From Candidatus Kosakonia sp. 282A-S69 (lineage in GTDB: Bacteria > Pseudomonadota > Gammaproteobacteria > Enterobacterales > Enterobacteriaceae): 64,000 nucleotides of DNA. The first letter of the stretch is position 1. Each line of letters begins with the position of its first letter. Below the pieces are notes generated by a model, which was not told where the DNA came from, did no database searches, and saw only the letters and a list, made by a program, of their open reading frames with translations. This document shows positions 9,009 through 18,519 of the stretch, piece by piece. The stretch spans positions 2,540,756 to 2,604,755 of the forward strand of contig NZ_JAROAU010000003.1 of assembly GCF_029433855.1 (NCBI RefSeq). Reading direction: 5' to 3'. The translations under genes were made by a program, and so were the position numbers.

Positions 9009-9115
9009 CGTGCTGTGCTCCCCTTTGCGCGCGCTGTGTTACTATGTGCCTTTCTGTCGGCGGCCTCTACTGCGCCCGCCACTCTTTCTGTCGTTACCCT
9101 GTTTGAGAACGTGTT

Positions 9116-9655
9116 ATGTCTTCCAGAATCCTGACGTCGAATGTTATCGGCATTGATGAATTTATGCGCGATAACGCCGCGATACTGGCGCGTGCGGAAG
9201 GCGGTACCGTCGCCGTATTTGCAAATAACAGCCCCGCGTTTTACGCGCTTACCGCCGAGCGCCTTGAACAACTGCTGGCGCTGGAAGCGCAACTGTCACG
9301 CCCGGCAAGCGATGTGTCGCTTGATGCGCAATTCTATGAAGAGCCTGCCGCCGCACCGGTGAGCGTGCCGATGGGCAAATTTGCTATGTACCCGGGCTGG
9401 CAGCCGGACACCGATTTTCAGCGCCTGGCCGCGCTCTGGGGCATCGCCCTCACGCAGCCGCCTTCGCAGGAAGAGCTGGCATCGTTTGTCGCGTACTGGC
9501 AGGCGGAAGGGAAAGTCTTCCACCATGTGCAGTGGCAGCAGAAGCTGGCGCGCAGCCTGCAAATCGGGCGCAGCAGCCAGAGCGGCGCGGCGAAGCGCGA
9601 TATCAACACGCTCTCTGAACCGGACAACCACATTCCACCTGGCTTTCGAGGTTAG
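9116..9655 (+). CDS. dnaT: Primosomal protein DnaT
   Basis: A 179-residue primosome component that works with PriA, PriB and DnaC to reload DnaB helicase at stalled forks. The sequence follows E. coli DnaT from the start ([20 protein letters not shown]) to the end; the C-terminal DNA-binding part includes [20 protein letters not shown]. The stop is two bases before the dnaC start, so the two form one operon as in E. coli. Confidence 0.95.
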   Translation: MSSRILTSNVIGIDEFMRDNAAILARAEGGTVAVFANNSPAFYALTAERLEQLLALEAQLSRPASDVSLDAQFYEEPAAAPVSVPMGKFAMYPGWQPDTDFQRLAALWGIALTQPPSQEELASFVAYWQAEGKVFHHVQWQQKLARSLQIGRSSQSGAAKRDINTLSEPDNHIPPGFRG

Positions 9656-9657
9656 CG

Positions 9658-10395
9658 ATGAAAAACGTTGGCGAATTGATGAAGCGGCTGCAAAAGATGA
9701 TCCCGGCTCACGTCGAACCGGCGTTCAAAAACAGCGAAGAGTTGATGGCCTGGCAAAAGCAGCAGGGCGAACTGCGCTCGGCGGCGCTTGAGCGCGAAAA
9801 CCGCGCCATGAAGATGCAGCGCACCTTTAACCGTTCCGGCATCCGCCCTCTGCATCAAAACTGCTCTTTTGACAACTATCGCGTCGAGACGGAAGGCCAG
9901 ATGCGCGCGCTAAGCCAGGCGCGACAGTATGTCGAAGAGTTTGATGGCAATATCGCTAGCTTTATCTTCTCCGGCAAACCGGGCACTGGCAAAAACCATC
10001 TTGCCGCCGCCATCTGCAACGAACTGCTGCTGCGCGGTAAATCGGTGCTGATTATCACCGTGGCGGACATCATGTCGGCGATGAAAGAGACCTTCGGCAA
10101 CCGCGAAAGCAGTGAAGAGCAGCTGCTGAACGATTTAAGCAGCGTCGACCTGCTGGTGATCGACGAAATTGGTATGCAGACCGAGTCGCGCTACGAAAAA
10201 GTGATCATCAATCAGATTGTCGATCGCCGCTCCTCCTCAAAGCGCCCGACCGGCATGCTGACCAACAGCAATATGGACGAAATGAATAAGCTGCTTGGCG
10301 AACGGGTGATGGATCGCATGCGTCTTGGCAACAGTTTATGGGTCATCTTTAACTGGGAGAGCTACCGCAGCCGCGTCACAGGTAAAGAGTACTAA
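9658..10395 (+). CDS. dnaC: DnaB helicase loader DnaC
   Basis: A 245-residue AAA+ ATPase that binds DnaB and places it on single-stranded DNA at origins and restarted forks. The N-terminal DnaB-binding region precedes Walker A GKPGTGKNH (106-114) and Walker B LLVIDE (165-170). Length and sequence match E. coli DnaC. The K-12 gene yjjA, which follows dnaC there, is missing; a terminator and then opgB follow instead. Confidence 0.96.
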   Translation: MKNVGELMKRLQKMIPAHVEPAFKNSEELMAWQKQQGELRSAALERENRAMKMQRTFNRSGIRPLHQNCSFDNYRVETEGQMRALSQARQYVEEFDGNIASFIFSGKPGTGKNHLAAAICNELLLRGKSVLIITVADIMSAMKETFGNRESSEEQLLNDLSSVDLLVIDEIGMQTESRYEKVIINQIVDRRSSSKRPTGMLTNSNMDEMNKLLGERVMDRMRLGNSLWVIFNWESYRSRVTGKEY

Positions 10396-10410
10396 AATCA
10401 GCCGCTTCAC

Positions 10411-10438
10411 GCCGCGTTATCCCCAACGCGGCATTTTT
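10411..10438 (+). terminator. dnaTC terminator
   Basis: GCCGCGTT pairs with AACGCGGC around a small loop and is followed by ATTTTT. Confidence 0.8.
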
Positions 10439-10613
10439 CTCCCTTTCATGCTGTGCGATAGCGATCACCTTTCCCGCTTTCTAAACCAATTCTGAATAAA
10501 CCACCGATAAGATGACACTACAATTGCAGGGGGGTGACATCGTCATTAAATTATATCTCCCGTTACAAATATTCATGACCAGTAATATCTCTGGCACTTT
10601 TGAGGAATAACGG

Positions 10614-12902
10614 TTGTCCGGATTGCTCTCCCTTGTCCTGTTTATCGCCTCAGTGGCAATTTATGCCCTGAAAGCAGGCCGCAATAGGTGGTGGTTTAGC
10701 GCCACGCTTCTCGTATTAGGCCTCTTTGTTCTATTAAACATTACCCTTTATGCCAGTAACTACTTTACCGGCGACGGCATAACCGACGCGGTGATCTATA
10801 CCCTGACCAACAGCCTGACCGGCGCGGGCATCGGTAAGTATCTGCTGCCCGGCGCAGGCTTAGTGCTGGCGCTGATTGCAGTGTTTTGTGCCCTCAGTTG
10901 GGTGCTGCGCCGTCGTCGCCATATGCCCCACCATTTCGGTTACAGCCTGCTGGCTCTGGTGCTGGCCTTAGGCTCGGTGGATGCCAGCCCGGCGTTTCGC
11001 CAGATAACGGAGCTAGTGAAGTCGCAAACGCGTGAAAGCGATCCCGATTTTGCCGCGTATTACAAAGTGCCCGCCAGGCAGATCCCCAACCCGCAGCTGA
11101 ACCTGGTCTACATCTACGGCGAAAGCCTTGAGCGCACCTATTTCAATCAGGAGGCTTTTCCCGATCTGACGCCGGAGCTTGGCGCGCTGAAAGCGGAAAG
11201 CCTCGATTTCAGCCATACCGAACAGCTGCCGGGCACCGATTACACCATCGCCGGAATGGTCTCTTCACAGTGCGGTATCCCGCTCTTTGCGCCCTTCGAA
11301 GGCAATGCCTCCGCCTCGGTCTCCAGCTTCTTTCCGCAAAACCTCTGTCTCGGCGATATCCTGAAAAACTCCGGGTATGAGAACCACTTTGTTCAGGGTG
11401 CGAACCTGCGTTTTGCCGGTAAAGATGTGTTCCTGAAATCCCACGGTTTTGACCATCTGATTGGCGCGGAGGAGCTGAAAAACCAGGTTGCCGATCCCCA
11501 CTATCGCAACGACTGGGGCTTCTATGACGATACGGTGCTGGATACCGTCTGGCAGCAGTATGAAACTCTCTCCCGCGCCGGTAAGCGCTTCTCCCTGTTT
11601 GCGCTGACGGTGGACACGCACCACCCGGACGGCTTTATCTCCCGTGGCTGCGAGCGCAAAAGCTACCGTTATGACGACAAAGTGAACCGCTCTTTCAGCG
11701 CGGTGACCTGCAGCCAGCAAAATATCGCCAGATTGATTAACCGGATAAAAGCCTCGCCGTGGTTCAAAGAGACGGTCATTGTGGTCTCCTCCGATCACCT
11801 GGCGATGAACAACAGTGCCTGGAAGTACCTGAACAAGCAGGATCGCAGCAATCTCTTCTTTGTACTGCGTGGCGACACTCCGCAGCAGGATCTCTCCGGC
11901 ATCAGGCGTAGCACGCTGGATAATGGCGCGACCGTGCTTGATATTCTCGGCGGCGACAACTTCCTCGGGCTTGGGCGCAGCAGCCTCTCCGGCCAGTCCC
12001 TTTCCGGCGTATTCCTGAACATGAAGCAGAAGGTGCTGGCGTGGAAGCCGGATATCATCCGCCTGTGGAACTTCCCTAAAGAGATGAAGGATTTCACCGT
12101 CGACGGAGAGAAGGAGACGATTACGTTTTCCGGCAGCCAGTTCCGCCTGCCGCTGCTGGTGCGCGTCTCCGACAAAATCGAGCCGTTGCCGGAGAGTGAA
12201 TACTCCGCGCCGCTGCGTTTCCAGCTGGCGGATTTCGCGCCGCGCGACAACTTTGTCTGGGTCGATCGCTGCTACAAAATGGCGCGGCTCTGGGCGCCTG
12301 AACTCGCCCTTGCAACCGGCTGGTGCGTCTCGCAGGGTCAACTGGGCGGCGAACAGCAGGCAGAGCGCGTGGATAAAGCGCAGTGGCAGGGAAAAACAGC
12401 CTTTAAACAGTCGGTTATCGACACTGCCCGCTATCAGAAAAGCGTCGATACGCTGAAGATCCTTGATGATGATATTCGCTATAAAGCCGACAGCTTTATC
12501 TTTAACGTCGCGGGCGCGCCGGAAGAGGTGAAACAGTTTAGCGGTATCTCACGCCCGGAAACCTGGGGGCGCTGGTCAAATGCGCAGCTTGGCAAAGAGG
12601 TGGCCATTGAGTATCAGCAGCCGTTGCCGCCACAGTTCGATCTGGTGATCACAGCGAAAGCGTTTGGCGATAACGCTAATCGCCCGATTCCGGTGCGTGT
12701 CGGCAGTGAAGAGCAGACGCTGACGCTCGGCCATGAGGTGAGCACCACCACGCTGCATTTCACCAATAGTGCAGGCAGTAACAAGCTGGTGATTGTGCCG
12801 CCGGATCCGCAGTCGACCAACGAAGGGAATATCCTTGGTCACGCGCCGCGTCAGCTGGGAATTGGTCTGGTGGAGATAAAAGTGGTGAAGCGCGAAGGGT
12901 AA
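10614..12902 (+). CDS. opgB: Phosphoglycerol transferase I OpgB
   Basis: A 762-residue inner membrane enzyme that transfers phosphoglycerol from phosphatidylglycerol to osmoregulated periplasmic glucans. Four hydrophobic helices lie in the first ~145 residues. The large periplasmic sulfatase/alkaline-phosphatase-fold domain follows, with metal-site regions at [15 protein letters not shown] and [11 protein letters not shown]. The start is TTG at 10614, preceded by GAGGAA; E. coli mdoB also starts with TTG. K-12 yjjA is not present upstream. It is transcribed alone, convergent with tsr. Confidence 0.95.
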   Translation: MSGLLSLVLFIASVAIYALKAGRNRWWFSATLLVLGLFVLLNITLYASNYFTGDGITDAVIYTLTNSLTGAGIGKYLLPGAGLVLALIAVFCALSWVLRRRRHMPHHFGYSLLALVLALGSVDASPAFRQITELVKSQTRESDPDFAAYYKVPARQIPNPQLNLVYIYGESLERTYFNQEAFPDLTPELGALKAESLDFSHTEQLPGTDYTIAGMVSSQCGIPLFAPFEGNASASVSSFFPQNLCLGDILKNSGYENHFVQGANLRFAGKDVFLKSHGFDHLIGAEELKNQVADPHYRNDWGFYDDTVLDTVWQQYETLSRAGKRFSLFALTVDTHHPDGFISRGCERKSYRYDDKVNRSFSAVTCSQQNIARLINRIKASPWFKETVIVVSSDHLAMNNSAWKYLNKQDRSNLFFVLRGDTPQQDLSGIRRSTLDNGATVLDILGGDNFLGLGRSSLSGQSLSGVFLNMKQKVLAWKPDIIRLWNFPKEMKDFTVDGEKETITFSGSQFRLPLLVRVSDKIEPLPESEYSAPLRFQLADFAPRDNFVWVDRCYKMARLWAPELALATGWCVSQGQLGGEQQAERVDKAQWQGKTAFKQSVIDTARYQKSVDTLKILDDDIRYKADSFIFNVAGAPEEVKQFSGISRPETWGRWSNAQLGKEVAIEYQQPLPPQFDLVITAKAFGDNANRPIPVRVGSEEQTLTLGHEVSTTTLHFTNSAGSNKLVIVPPDPQSTNEGNILGHAPRQLGIGLVEIKVVKREG

Positions 12903-12906
12903 AAGC

Positions 12907-12927
12907 GCGCCCTGCAGAGCAGGGCGC
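12907..12927. terminator. Hairpin between opgB and tsr
   Basis: A perfect 9-bp stem, GCGCCCTGC / GCAGGGCGC, with a three-base loop lies between two convergent genes. On the minus strand it is followed by GCTTTT, so it mainly serves tsr. Confidence 0.65.
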
Positions 12928-12936
12928 AGCGGGAAA

Positions 12937-14607
12937 TTAGAAGGTTTCCCAGTTTTCGCCAGAGGTGGTCGCCACCGCTTTACGCGGCAGCGCCACAGCT
13001 GGCGCGGTTTTGTTACCACCGGCTGTTTTCGCAGCAGCAGTGCGCTGCTCGTTCATCAGGCGGAAAACGGCCACCGCTTCGGTCAGACGGCTGGCCTGCT
13101 CTTCCAGCGCCGCCGCCGCGGCAGCAGACTCTTCCACCAGCGAGGCATTCTGCTGTGTCACACGATCCATCTCGGCGACGGCAAGGCCAACCTGGTCGAT
13201 ACCGCGGCTCTGCTCATCGGAGGCAGAGGCGATTTCGCCCATGATGTCGGTCACGCGGGTGACGGCATTCACGATCTCATCCATCGTTTCACCGGCGCTC
13301 TCCACCAGCGTCGAACCTACCTCAACGCGTCCAACAGAGTCTTCGATCAGGCTCTTGATTTCACGCGCCGCCTGGGCACTGCGCTGGGCCAGGTTACGCA
13401 CTTCACCAGCAACCACGGCAAAACCACGCCCCTGTTCACCGGCACGCGCCGCTTCCACGGCGGCGTTGAGCGCCAGGATGTTGGTCTGGAAGGCAATCCC
13501 ATCAATCACGCTGATAATGTCAGCGATTTTCTGCGAACTGGCGGTGATATCACGCATGGTCTGCACCACGTTATCCACCACTTTGCCACCTTTCTGCGCC
13601 GTTTCCGACGCGCTCAGCGCGAGGTTGCTCGCCTGACGGGCGTTTTCGGCGTTCTGTTTCACCGTCGCGGTCAGCTCCTCCATGCTGGCAGCGGTCTCTT
13701 CCAGAGAAGCGGCCTGCTGTTCAGTACGTGAAGAGAGATCGTTGTTACCCACGGAGATTTCGCTGGCACCGCTGTAGATCGCGTTAGCGCCATTACGCAC
13801 GTCGCTGACGGTGCGCACCAGTTCACCCTGCATATGACGCAGGCTGTCAGCCAGCACGCCCATTTCGTTGGAGCCCTGCACTTCAATGCGCTGGCCCAGA
13901 TCGCCGCCCGCGATATGGCGAATATTGTCGATCAGGTGGTTTAGCGGTGCGATAAGCGCACGTTTGATCCCCACCCACACAGCAATAATCACCAACAGCA
14001 CCACCACCAGCACGCTGATAATGATCCAGATGGCAGAACCGTATGAACTCTCGCTGTCAGCCACGGCGGCATCATACAGACGATCGTTCTGCTGTAAGTA
14101 GGAGACATACTGCTTCTCGAACCCATCCTGGTAGCTCTGCGTCGGCTGATCAAAGAACTCGTTGATCTTGCCTGCGCCCAGTAACTGGATGAGCTCCGCC
14201 AGCGCGTTGTGGTAGATATCGTAGTTACGCTTGATCTCCGCCGCTGCCTCCTCGCTCTGACGCGGATCGCGCGGCAATGCCTGGTAGGCATTCCAGTTCA
14301 CTTCCGCCTGTTTTAACGAGGTGCTGGCAATCTGCATCAGTTCCGGAACGGTTGCGCCGCTGCCGATATTGTTCTGATCCATCATGTAGCGGATACCCGC
14401 GCGGTTCAGGGTGTTACGGGTTTGCAGCAGGGCAACCCAACTGCCGTTAAGGGTGGATTGTTGCTGTCGGATGGTTTGAAGGACGGTGAAGTTTTCTTTG
14501 TCTTGCTTAAGCGAATTAAAGAACAATCCGCCGGAGGTGAGTTGTAAAAGGCCAAATAATCCTAATACCAGTAACAAGCTGGTAACGATTTTAATGCGCG
14601 TTAACAT
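12937..14607 (-). CDS. tsr: Methyl-accepting chemotaxis protein Tsr (serine)
   Basis: A 556-residue receptor for serine and related stimuli. TM1 is at about residues 9-29, followed by a four-helix periplasmic domain with the serine-binding arginine region [18 protein letters not shown]2 is near 190-212, then HAMP and the signalling hairpin with [19 protein letters not shown]. The last five residues are NWETF, the CheR/CheB docking pentapeptide of high-abundance receptors. The frame extends 24 codons upstream, but the ATG at 14607 matches E. coli Tsr. It implies that the organism is chemotactic and flagellated through genes outside this window. Confidence 0.95.
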   Translation of the reverse strand: MLTRIKIVTSLLLVLGLFGLLQLTSGGLFFNSLKQDKENFTVLQTIRQQQSTLNGSWVALLQTRNTLNRAGIRYMMDQNNIGSGATVPELMQIASTSLKQAEVNWNAYQALPRDPRQSEEAAAEIKRNYDIYHNALAELIQLLGAGKINEFFDQPTQSYQDGFEKQYVSYLQQNDRLYDAAVADSESSYGSAIWIIISVLVVVLLVIIAVWVGIKRALIAPLNHLIDNIRHIAGGDLGQRIEVQGSNEMGVLADSLRHMQGELVRTVSDVRNGANAIYSGASEISVGNNDLSSRTEQQAASLEETAASMEELTATVKQNAENARQASNLALSASETAQKGGKVVDNVVQTMRDITASSQKIADIISVIDGIAFQTNILALNAAVEAARAGEQGRGFAVVAGEVRNLAQRSAQAAREIKSLIEDSVGRVEVGSTLVESAGETMDEIVNAVTRVTDIMGEIASASDEQSRGIDQVGLAVAEMDRVTQQNASLVEESAAAAAALEEQASRLTEAVAVFRLMNEQRTAAAKTAGGNKTAPAVALPRKAVATTSGENWETF

Positions 14608-14753
14608 ATCATTCTCTTTCCTTATAGATAGTGAGTAGATTTTCGGCCTGGCGGGGAAAAACTTTATGGAAAAATGCACTAATTTGTAGACGACAAAATA
14701 GCTGCATAACCTGATTAATGCGGCTATCCGGCAGCTTTCCTGTAGCTATCTTA

Positions 14754-14769
14754 CGTGATCTCACTCACA
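14754..14769. promoter_or_regulatory. CRP site, btsT promoter
   Basis: CGTGA-N6-TCACA matches the CRP consensus TGTGA-N6-TCACA at all but the first base. E. coli btsT is CRP-dependent. Confidence 0.7.
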
Positions 14770-14817
14770 TAAATTTGCGAATCACCGGGGTGTAAAACCT
14801 CTTAGACCCATCTCAAT

Positions 14818-14846
14818 ACCGCTTACCACGCTAATGTAACCGCTCG
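14818..14846 (+). promoter_or_regulatory. BtsR (YehT) binding site, btsT promoter
   Basis: ACCGCTTA, 13 bases, ACCGCTCG: a direct repeat matching the published E. coli BtsR motif ACC(G/A)CT(C/T)A-N13-repeat, as I remember it, except for the last base of the second half. It lies 112 bases before the btsT start and downstream of the CRP site, as expected for pyruvate-sensing BtsS/BtsR control. Confidence 0.7.
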
Positions 14847-14957
14847 GCAAAATCGCCCCCTTTCGCGCGCGCGATTTGCCATCATGGCGGCAACATTTGT
14901 CCTGTTTAACAACTACACACTTCTCTTCCCTATTTCTGATAAAAAACCAGGTCTGCT

Positions 14958-17111
14958 ATGGATACCAAAAAACTTTTTAAGCACGTTCCGTGGGTCATCC
15001 TTGGGATAATCGGTGCTTTTTGTTTGTCGGTTGTCGCGTTACGCCGGGGTGAGCACGTCAGCGCCCTGTGGATCGTGGTCGCCTCTGTTTCCGTTTATCT
15101 TGTTGCTTATCGCTACTACAGCCTCTACATCGCCCAGAGGGTGATGAAGCTCGATCCCACCCGCGCCACGCCGGCGGTGATTAATAACGACGGTCTTAAC
15201 TACGTGCCGACCAACCGCTACGTGCTGTTTGGTCACCACTTTGCCGCTATCGCCGGTGCCGGCCCGCTGGTAGGCCCGGTACTTGCCGCGCAGATGGGCT
15301 ACTTGCCCGGCACGCTCTGGCTGCTGGCCGGTGTCGTGCTGGCCGGTGCGGTGCAGGATTTCATGGTGCTGTTTATCTCCTCACGCCGTAACGGTGCGTC
15401 GCTGGGCGAGATGGTGAAAGAGGAGATGGGCCGCGTGCCGGGCACCATTGCCCTCTTCGGCTGCTTCCTGATCATGATTATCATCCTGGCGGTGCTGGCG
15501 CTGATCGTGGTGAAAGCGCTGGCAGAGAGCCCGTGGGGCGTCTTTACCGTCTGCTCAACGGTGCCGATTGCGCTGTTTATGGGTATCTATATGCGCTTCC
15601 TGCGCCCCGGCCGCGTGGGGGAAGTGTCGGTGATCGGCATTGTGCTGCTGGTGGCCTCAATCTGGATGGGTGGCGTGATTTCGCAAGACCCTTATTGGGG
15701 CCCGGCGCTGACCTTTAAAGACACCACCATCACCTTTGCGCTGATTGGCTATGCCTTTGTCTCTGCCCTGCTGCCGGTGTGGCTGATCCTCGCCCCGCGC
15801 GACTATCTGGCCACCTTCCTGAAAATCGGCGTGATTGTCGGCCTGGCGCTGGGGATTGTGATCCTCAACCCGGAACTGAAGATGCCAGCGGTAACGCAGT
15901 ATATCGACGGCACCGGCCCGCTGTGGAAAGGCGCACTCTTCCCGTTCCTGTTTATTACCATTGCCTGCGGCGCGGTCTCCGGCTTCCACGCGCTGATCGC
16001 CTCCGGCACCACGCCGAAACTGCTGGCCAATGAGACCGACGCGCGCTTTATCGGTTATGGCGCGATGTTGATGGAGTCCTTTGTGGCGGTGATGGCGCTG
16101 GTGGCAGCCTCCATTATCGAACCGGGCCTCTATTTCGCCATGAACACCCCGCCTGCGGGCCTTGGCATCACCATGCCAAACCTGCATGAGCTCGGCACCG
16201 AACATGCACCGATGATCATGGCGCAGTTGCAGGATGTCACCGCGCATGCCGCGGCGACGGTCAGCTCCTGGGGCTTTGTGATTTCGCCAGAGCAGATCCT
16301 GCAAACCGCGAAAGATATTGGGGAACCTTCCGTGCTCAACCGTGCGGGCGGCGCGCCGACGCTGGCCGTGGGTATCGCCCATGTGTTCCACAAAATCATC
16401 CCGATGGCGGATATGGGCTTCTGGTATCACTTCGGCATTCTGTTTGAAGCGCTGTTTATTCTTACCGCGCTGGATGCGGGCACCCGCGCAGGCCGCTTTA
16501 TGTTGCAGGATCTGCTGGGCAACTTTGTGCCGTTCCTGAAGAAGACCGACTCGCTGGTCGCCGGTGTGGTGGGGACTGCCGGTTGCGTCGGCCTGTGGGG
16601 TTATCTGCTCTATCAGGGTGTGGTCGATCCACTTGGCGGCGTGAAGAGCCTGTGGCCACTGTTCGGGATCTCTAACCAGATGCTGGCCGCCGTTGCCCTG
16701 CTGCTCGGCACCGTGATCCTGGTGAAGATGCAGCGCACCAGATACATCTGGGTGACGGTCGTTCCGGCGACCTGGCTGCTGATCTGCACCACCTGGGCGC
16801 TCGGCCTGAAGCTCTTCAGCAGTAATCCGCAGCTGGAAGGCTTCCTCTACATGGCTAACCAGTACAAAGCGAAGATTGCCGCAGGCGGCAGCGAGCTGAC
16901 CGCGCAGCAGGTTGCCAATATGAACCATATCGTGGTGAACAACTACACCAACGCCGGTTTAAGCATTCTGTTCCTGGTGGTGGTTTACAGCATCATCTTC
17001 TACGGCATCAAAACGTGGCTCCAGGTTCGCAATAACACCACGCGTACCGATAAAGAGACCCCGTATGTGCCGGTGCCGGAAGGCGGCGTCAAAACCTCTT
17101 CGCACCATTAA
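14958..17111 (+). CDS. btsT: Pyruvate/H+ symporter BtsT (CstA family)
   Basis: A 717-residue inner membrane transporter with about 16-18 hydrophobic helices, matching E. coli BtsT (YjiY), which imports pyruvate with protons. CstA-family motifs include FGHHFAAIAGAGPLVGPVLA (about residue 91) and GFHALIASGTTPKLL. CRP and BtsR sites precede it, so expression should respond to pyruvate and carbon limitation. yjiX and yjiA follow in the same direction. CstA, the peptide/pyruvate paralogue, is the alternative, but the neighbourhood fixes the assignment. Confidence 0.95.
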   Translation: MDTKKLFKHVPWVILGIIGAFCLSVVALRRGEHVSALWIVVASVSVYLVAYRYYSLYIAQRVMKLDPTRATPAVINNDGLNYVPTNRYVLFGHHFAAIAGAGPLVGPVLAAQMGYLPGTLWLLAGVVLAGAVQDFMVLFISSRRNGASLGEMVKEEMGRVPGTIALFGCFLIMIIILAVLALIVVKALAESPWGVFTVCSTVPIALFMGIYMRFLRPGRVGEVSVIGIVLLVASIWMGGVISQDPYWGPALTFKDTTITFALIGYAFVSALLPVWLILAPRDYLATFLKIGVIVGLALGIVILNPELKMPAVTQYIDGTGPLWKGALFPFLFITIACGAVSGFHALIASGTTPKLLANETDARFIGYGAMLMESFVAVMALVAASIIEPGLYFAMNTPPAGLGITMPNLHELGTEHAPMIMAQLQDVTAHAAATVSSWGFVISPEQILQTAKDIGEPSVLNRAGGAPTLAVGIAHVFHKIIPMADMGFWYHFGILFEALFILTALDAGTRAGRFMLQDLLGNFVPFLKKTDSLVAGVVGTAGCVGLWGYLLYQGVVDPLGGVKSLWPLFGISNQMLAAVALLLGTVILVKMQRTRYIWVTVVPATWLLICTTWALGLKLFSSNPQLEGFLYMANQYKAKIAAGGSELTAQQVANMNHIVVNNYTNAGLSILFLVVVYSIIFYGIKTWLQVRNNTTRTDKETPYVPVPEGGVKTSSHH

Positions 17112-17174
17112 TCTCAAACCACTTGCCGCAGCGGGCGCACCCCTCTGCGGCATTATCAATATCTGGAGGCGCGA

Positions 17175-17378
17175 ATGTTTGGTAACTTAGGCCAGGCGAA
17201 GAAGTACCTCGGGCAGGCGGCAAAGATGCTGATTGGTATTCCGGACTATGACAACTATGTTGATCATATGAAAACCAACCATCCGGATACGCCCTATATG
17301 ACCTACGAAGCGTTTTTCCGCGAGCGTCAACAGGCGCGCTACGGCGGCGATGGCAAAGGCGGCGTTCGCTGTTGTTAA
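17175..17378 (+). CDS. yjiX: YjiX, YbdD/YjiX family small protein
   Basis: A 67-residue soluble protein containing [17 protein letters not shown] and a C-terminal double cysteine (GGVRCC). The YbdD/YjiX family always accompanies CstA/BtsT transporters and is thought to support their activity. It starts at an ATG after GGAGG and lies 63 bases downstream of btsT. Its molecular role is not established. Confidence 0.92.
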   Translation: MFGNLGQAKKYLGQAAKMLIGIPDYDNYVDHMKTNHPDTPYMTYEAFFRERQQARYGGDGKGGVRCC

Positions 17379-17388
17379 AGGAGAGTCC

Positions 17389-18345
17389 ATGACACCTGTT
17401 GCAGTTACCCTGCTGACCGGCTTTCTCGGTGCCGGCAAAACCACCCTCTTGCGCCACATCCTCAATGCACAACACGGCTATCAGATTGCGGTTATTGAAA
17501 ATGAGTTCGGCGAGGTCTCCGTGGACGATCAACTGCTTGGCGATCGCGCCACGCAGATCAAAATCCTGACCAATGGCTGCATCTGCTGTAGCCGCTCAAA
17601 TGAACTGGAAGATGCGCTGTTAGATCTGCTCGACGGTCTCGATCGCGGCGATCTCCATTTTGATCGGTTAGTGATCGAGTGCACCGGCATGGCGGACCCT
17701 GGCCCGATCATTCAGACCTTCTTCTCGCATGAGATCCTCTGCCAGCGTTATCTGCTCGACGGCGTGATTGCACTGGTTGATGCGGTACATGCCGATGAGC
17801 AGATGAATCAGTACACGCTGGCGCAATCGCAGGTCGGCTACGCAGATCGTATCCTGCTGACCAAAACTGATGTCGCGCCGGATAACGCAGCGCTGCGCGA
17901 GCGGCTCGGCCGCATCAATGCCCGCGCGCCAATCTATACCGTGACCCACGGCGATATCGATCTTGCGCGGCTGTTTAACACCAACGGTTTTATGCTTGAA
18001 GAGAAGGTGGTTGCCACTAAACCGCGCTTCCACTTTATGGCTGATAAGCAGAACGATATCAGCTCGATTGTGGTGGAGCTTGATTACCCGGTGGATATCA
18101 GTGAAGTGTCGCGGGTGATGGAAACCCTGCTGCTGAGCTTTGCAGAGAGGCTGCTGCGCTACAAAGGGATGCTGTGGATCGATGGTGAGCCGAACCGCCT
18201 CTTATTCCAGGGTGTGCAGCGCCTCTACAGCGCCGACTGGGATCGCCCTTGGGGCGACGAAACGCCGCACAGTACGCTGGTGTTTATCGGCGTAGAGCTG
18301 CCGGAGGAGGAGATCAGAGCGGCGTTTGCCCGTTTGAAAAAGTAA
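17389..18345 (+). CDS. yjiA: COG0523 GTPase YjiA
   Basis: A 318-residue G3E-family GTPase related to metal chaperones such as CobW and ZNG1. The P-loop GFLGAGKTT is at residues 11-19 and the metal-binding CxCC motif (CICC) at 64-67; ECTGMADP is the Walker B region. The open frame starts earlier, but the ATG at 17389 has AAGGAGAG and gives the E. coli length. It follows yjiX by 10 bases in the btsT-yjiX-yjiA unit. Zinc, cobalt and nickel binding are reported for E. coli YjiA; the client protein is unknown. Confidence 0.94.
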   Translation: MTPVAVTLLTGFLGAGKTTLLRHILNAQHGYQIAVIENEFGEVSVDDQLLGDRATQIKILTNGCICCSRSNELEDALLDLLDGLDRGDLHFDRLVIECTGMADPGPIIQTFFSHEILCQRYLLDGVIALVDAVHADEQMNQYTLAQSQVGYADRILLTKTDVAPDNAALRERLGRINARAPIYTVTHGDIDLARLFNTNGFMLEEKVVATKPRFHFMADKQNDISSIVVELDYPVDISEVSRVMETLLLSFAERLLRYKGMLWIDGEPNRLLFQGVQRLYSADWDRPWGDETPHSTLVFIGVELPEEEIRAAFARLKK

Positions 18346-18395
18346 CGGCCTGCTGGCGCTACGTTTATCTGGCCTGCAAAAGCCTGGCACCGAGC

Positions 18396-18501
18396 GTAGG
18401 CCGGATAAGGCAAAGCCGCCATCCGGCAAAAACCGAATGGCGGCTCAACAAAATGGATATGGGGTCACGCGTAGGCCGGATAAGCGCAAGCGCCATCCGG
18501 C
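18396..18501. repeat. BIME: two REP elements after yjiA
   Basis: Two copies of GTAGGCCGGATAAG...CCATCCGGC are present, at 18396-18427 and 18470-18501, each an imperfect hairpin. They are typical extragenic palindromes placed between convergent genes yjiA and sad. Confidence 0.85.
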
Positions 18502-18519
18502 AAACGATGCCAGCTACGG

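Larger units (their letters stand above)
14608..14957. other. Divergent regulatory region tsr / btsT
   Basis: This 350-base spacer carries no gene. It holds the CRP-like site at 14754-14769 and the BtsR-type direct repeat at 14818-14846 described separately, plus the tsr promoter near its left end. No clear sigma-28 promoter for tsr was found by eye. Confidence 0.5.

Noticed and set aside
11265-12341. A 358-codon minus-strand frame inside opgB
   Set aside because: It is a shadow of the opgB coding frame, with no SD and no recognisable domain.
15657-16928. A 423-codon open frame on the minus strand inside btsT
   Set aside because: It is antisense to a well-supported transporter gene, is rich in H, R, Q and G as expected from an opposite-strand shadow of a GC-rich gene, and has no family resemblance.
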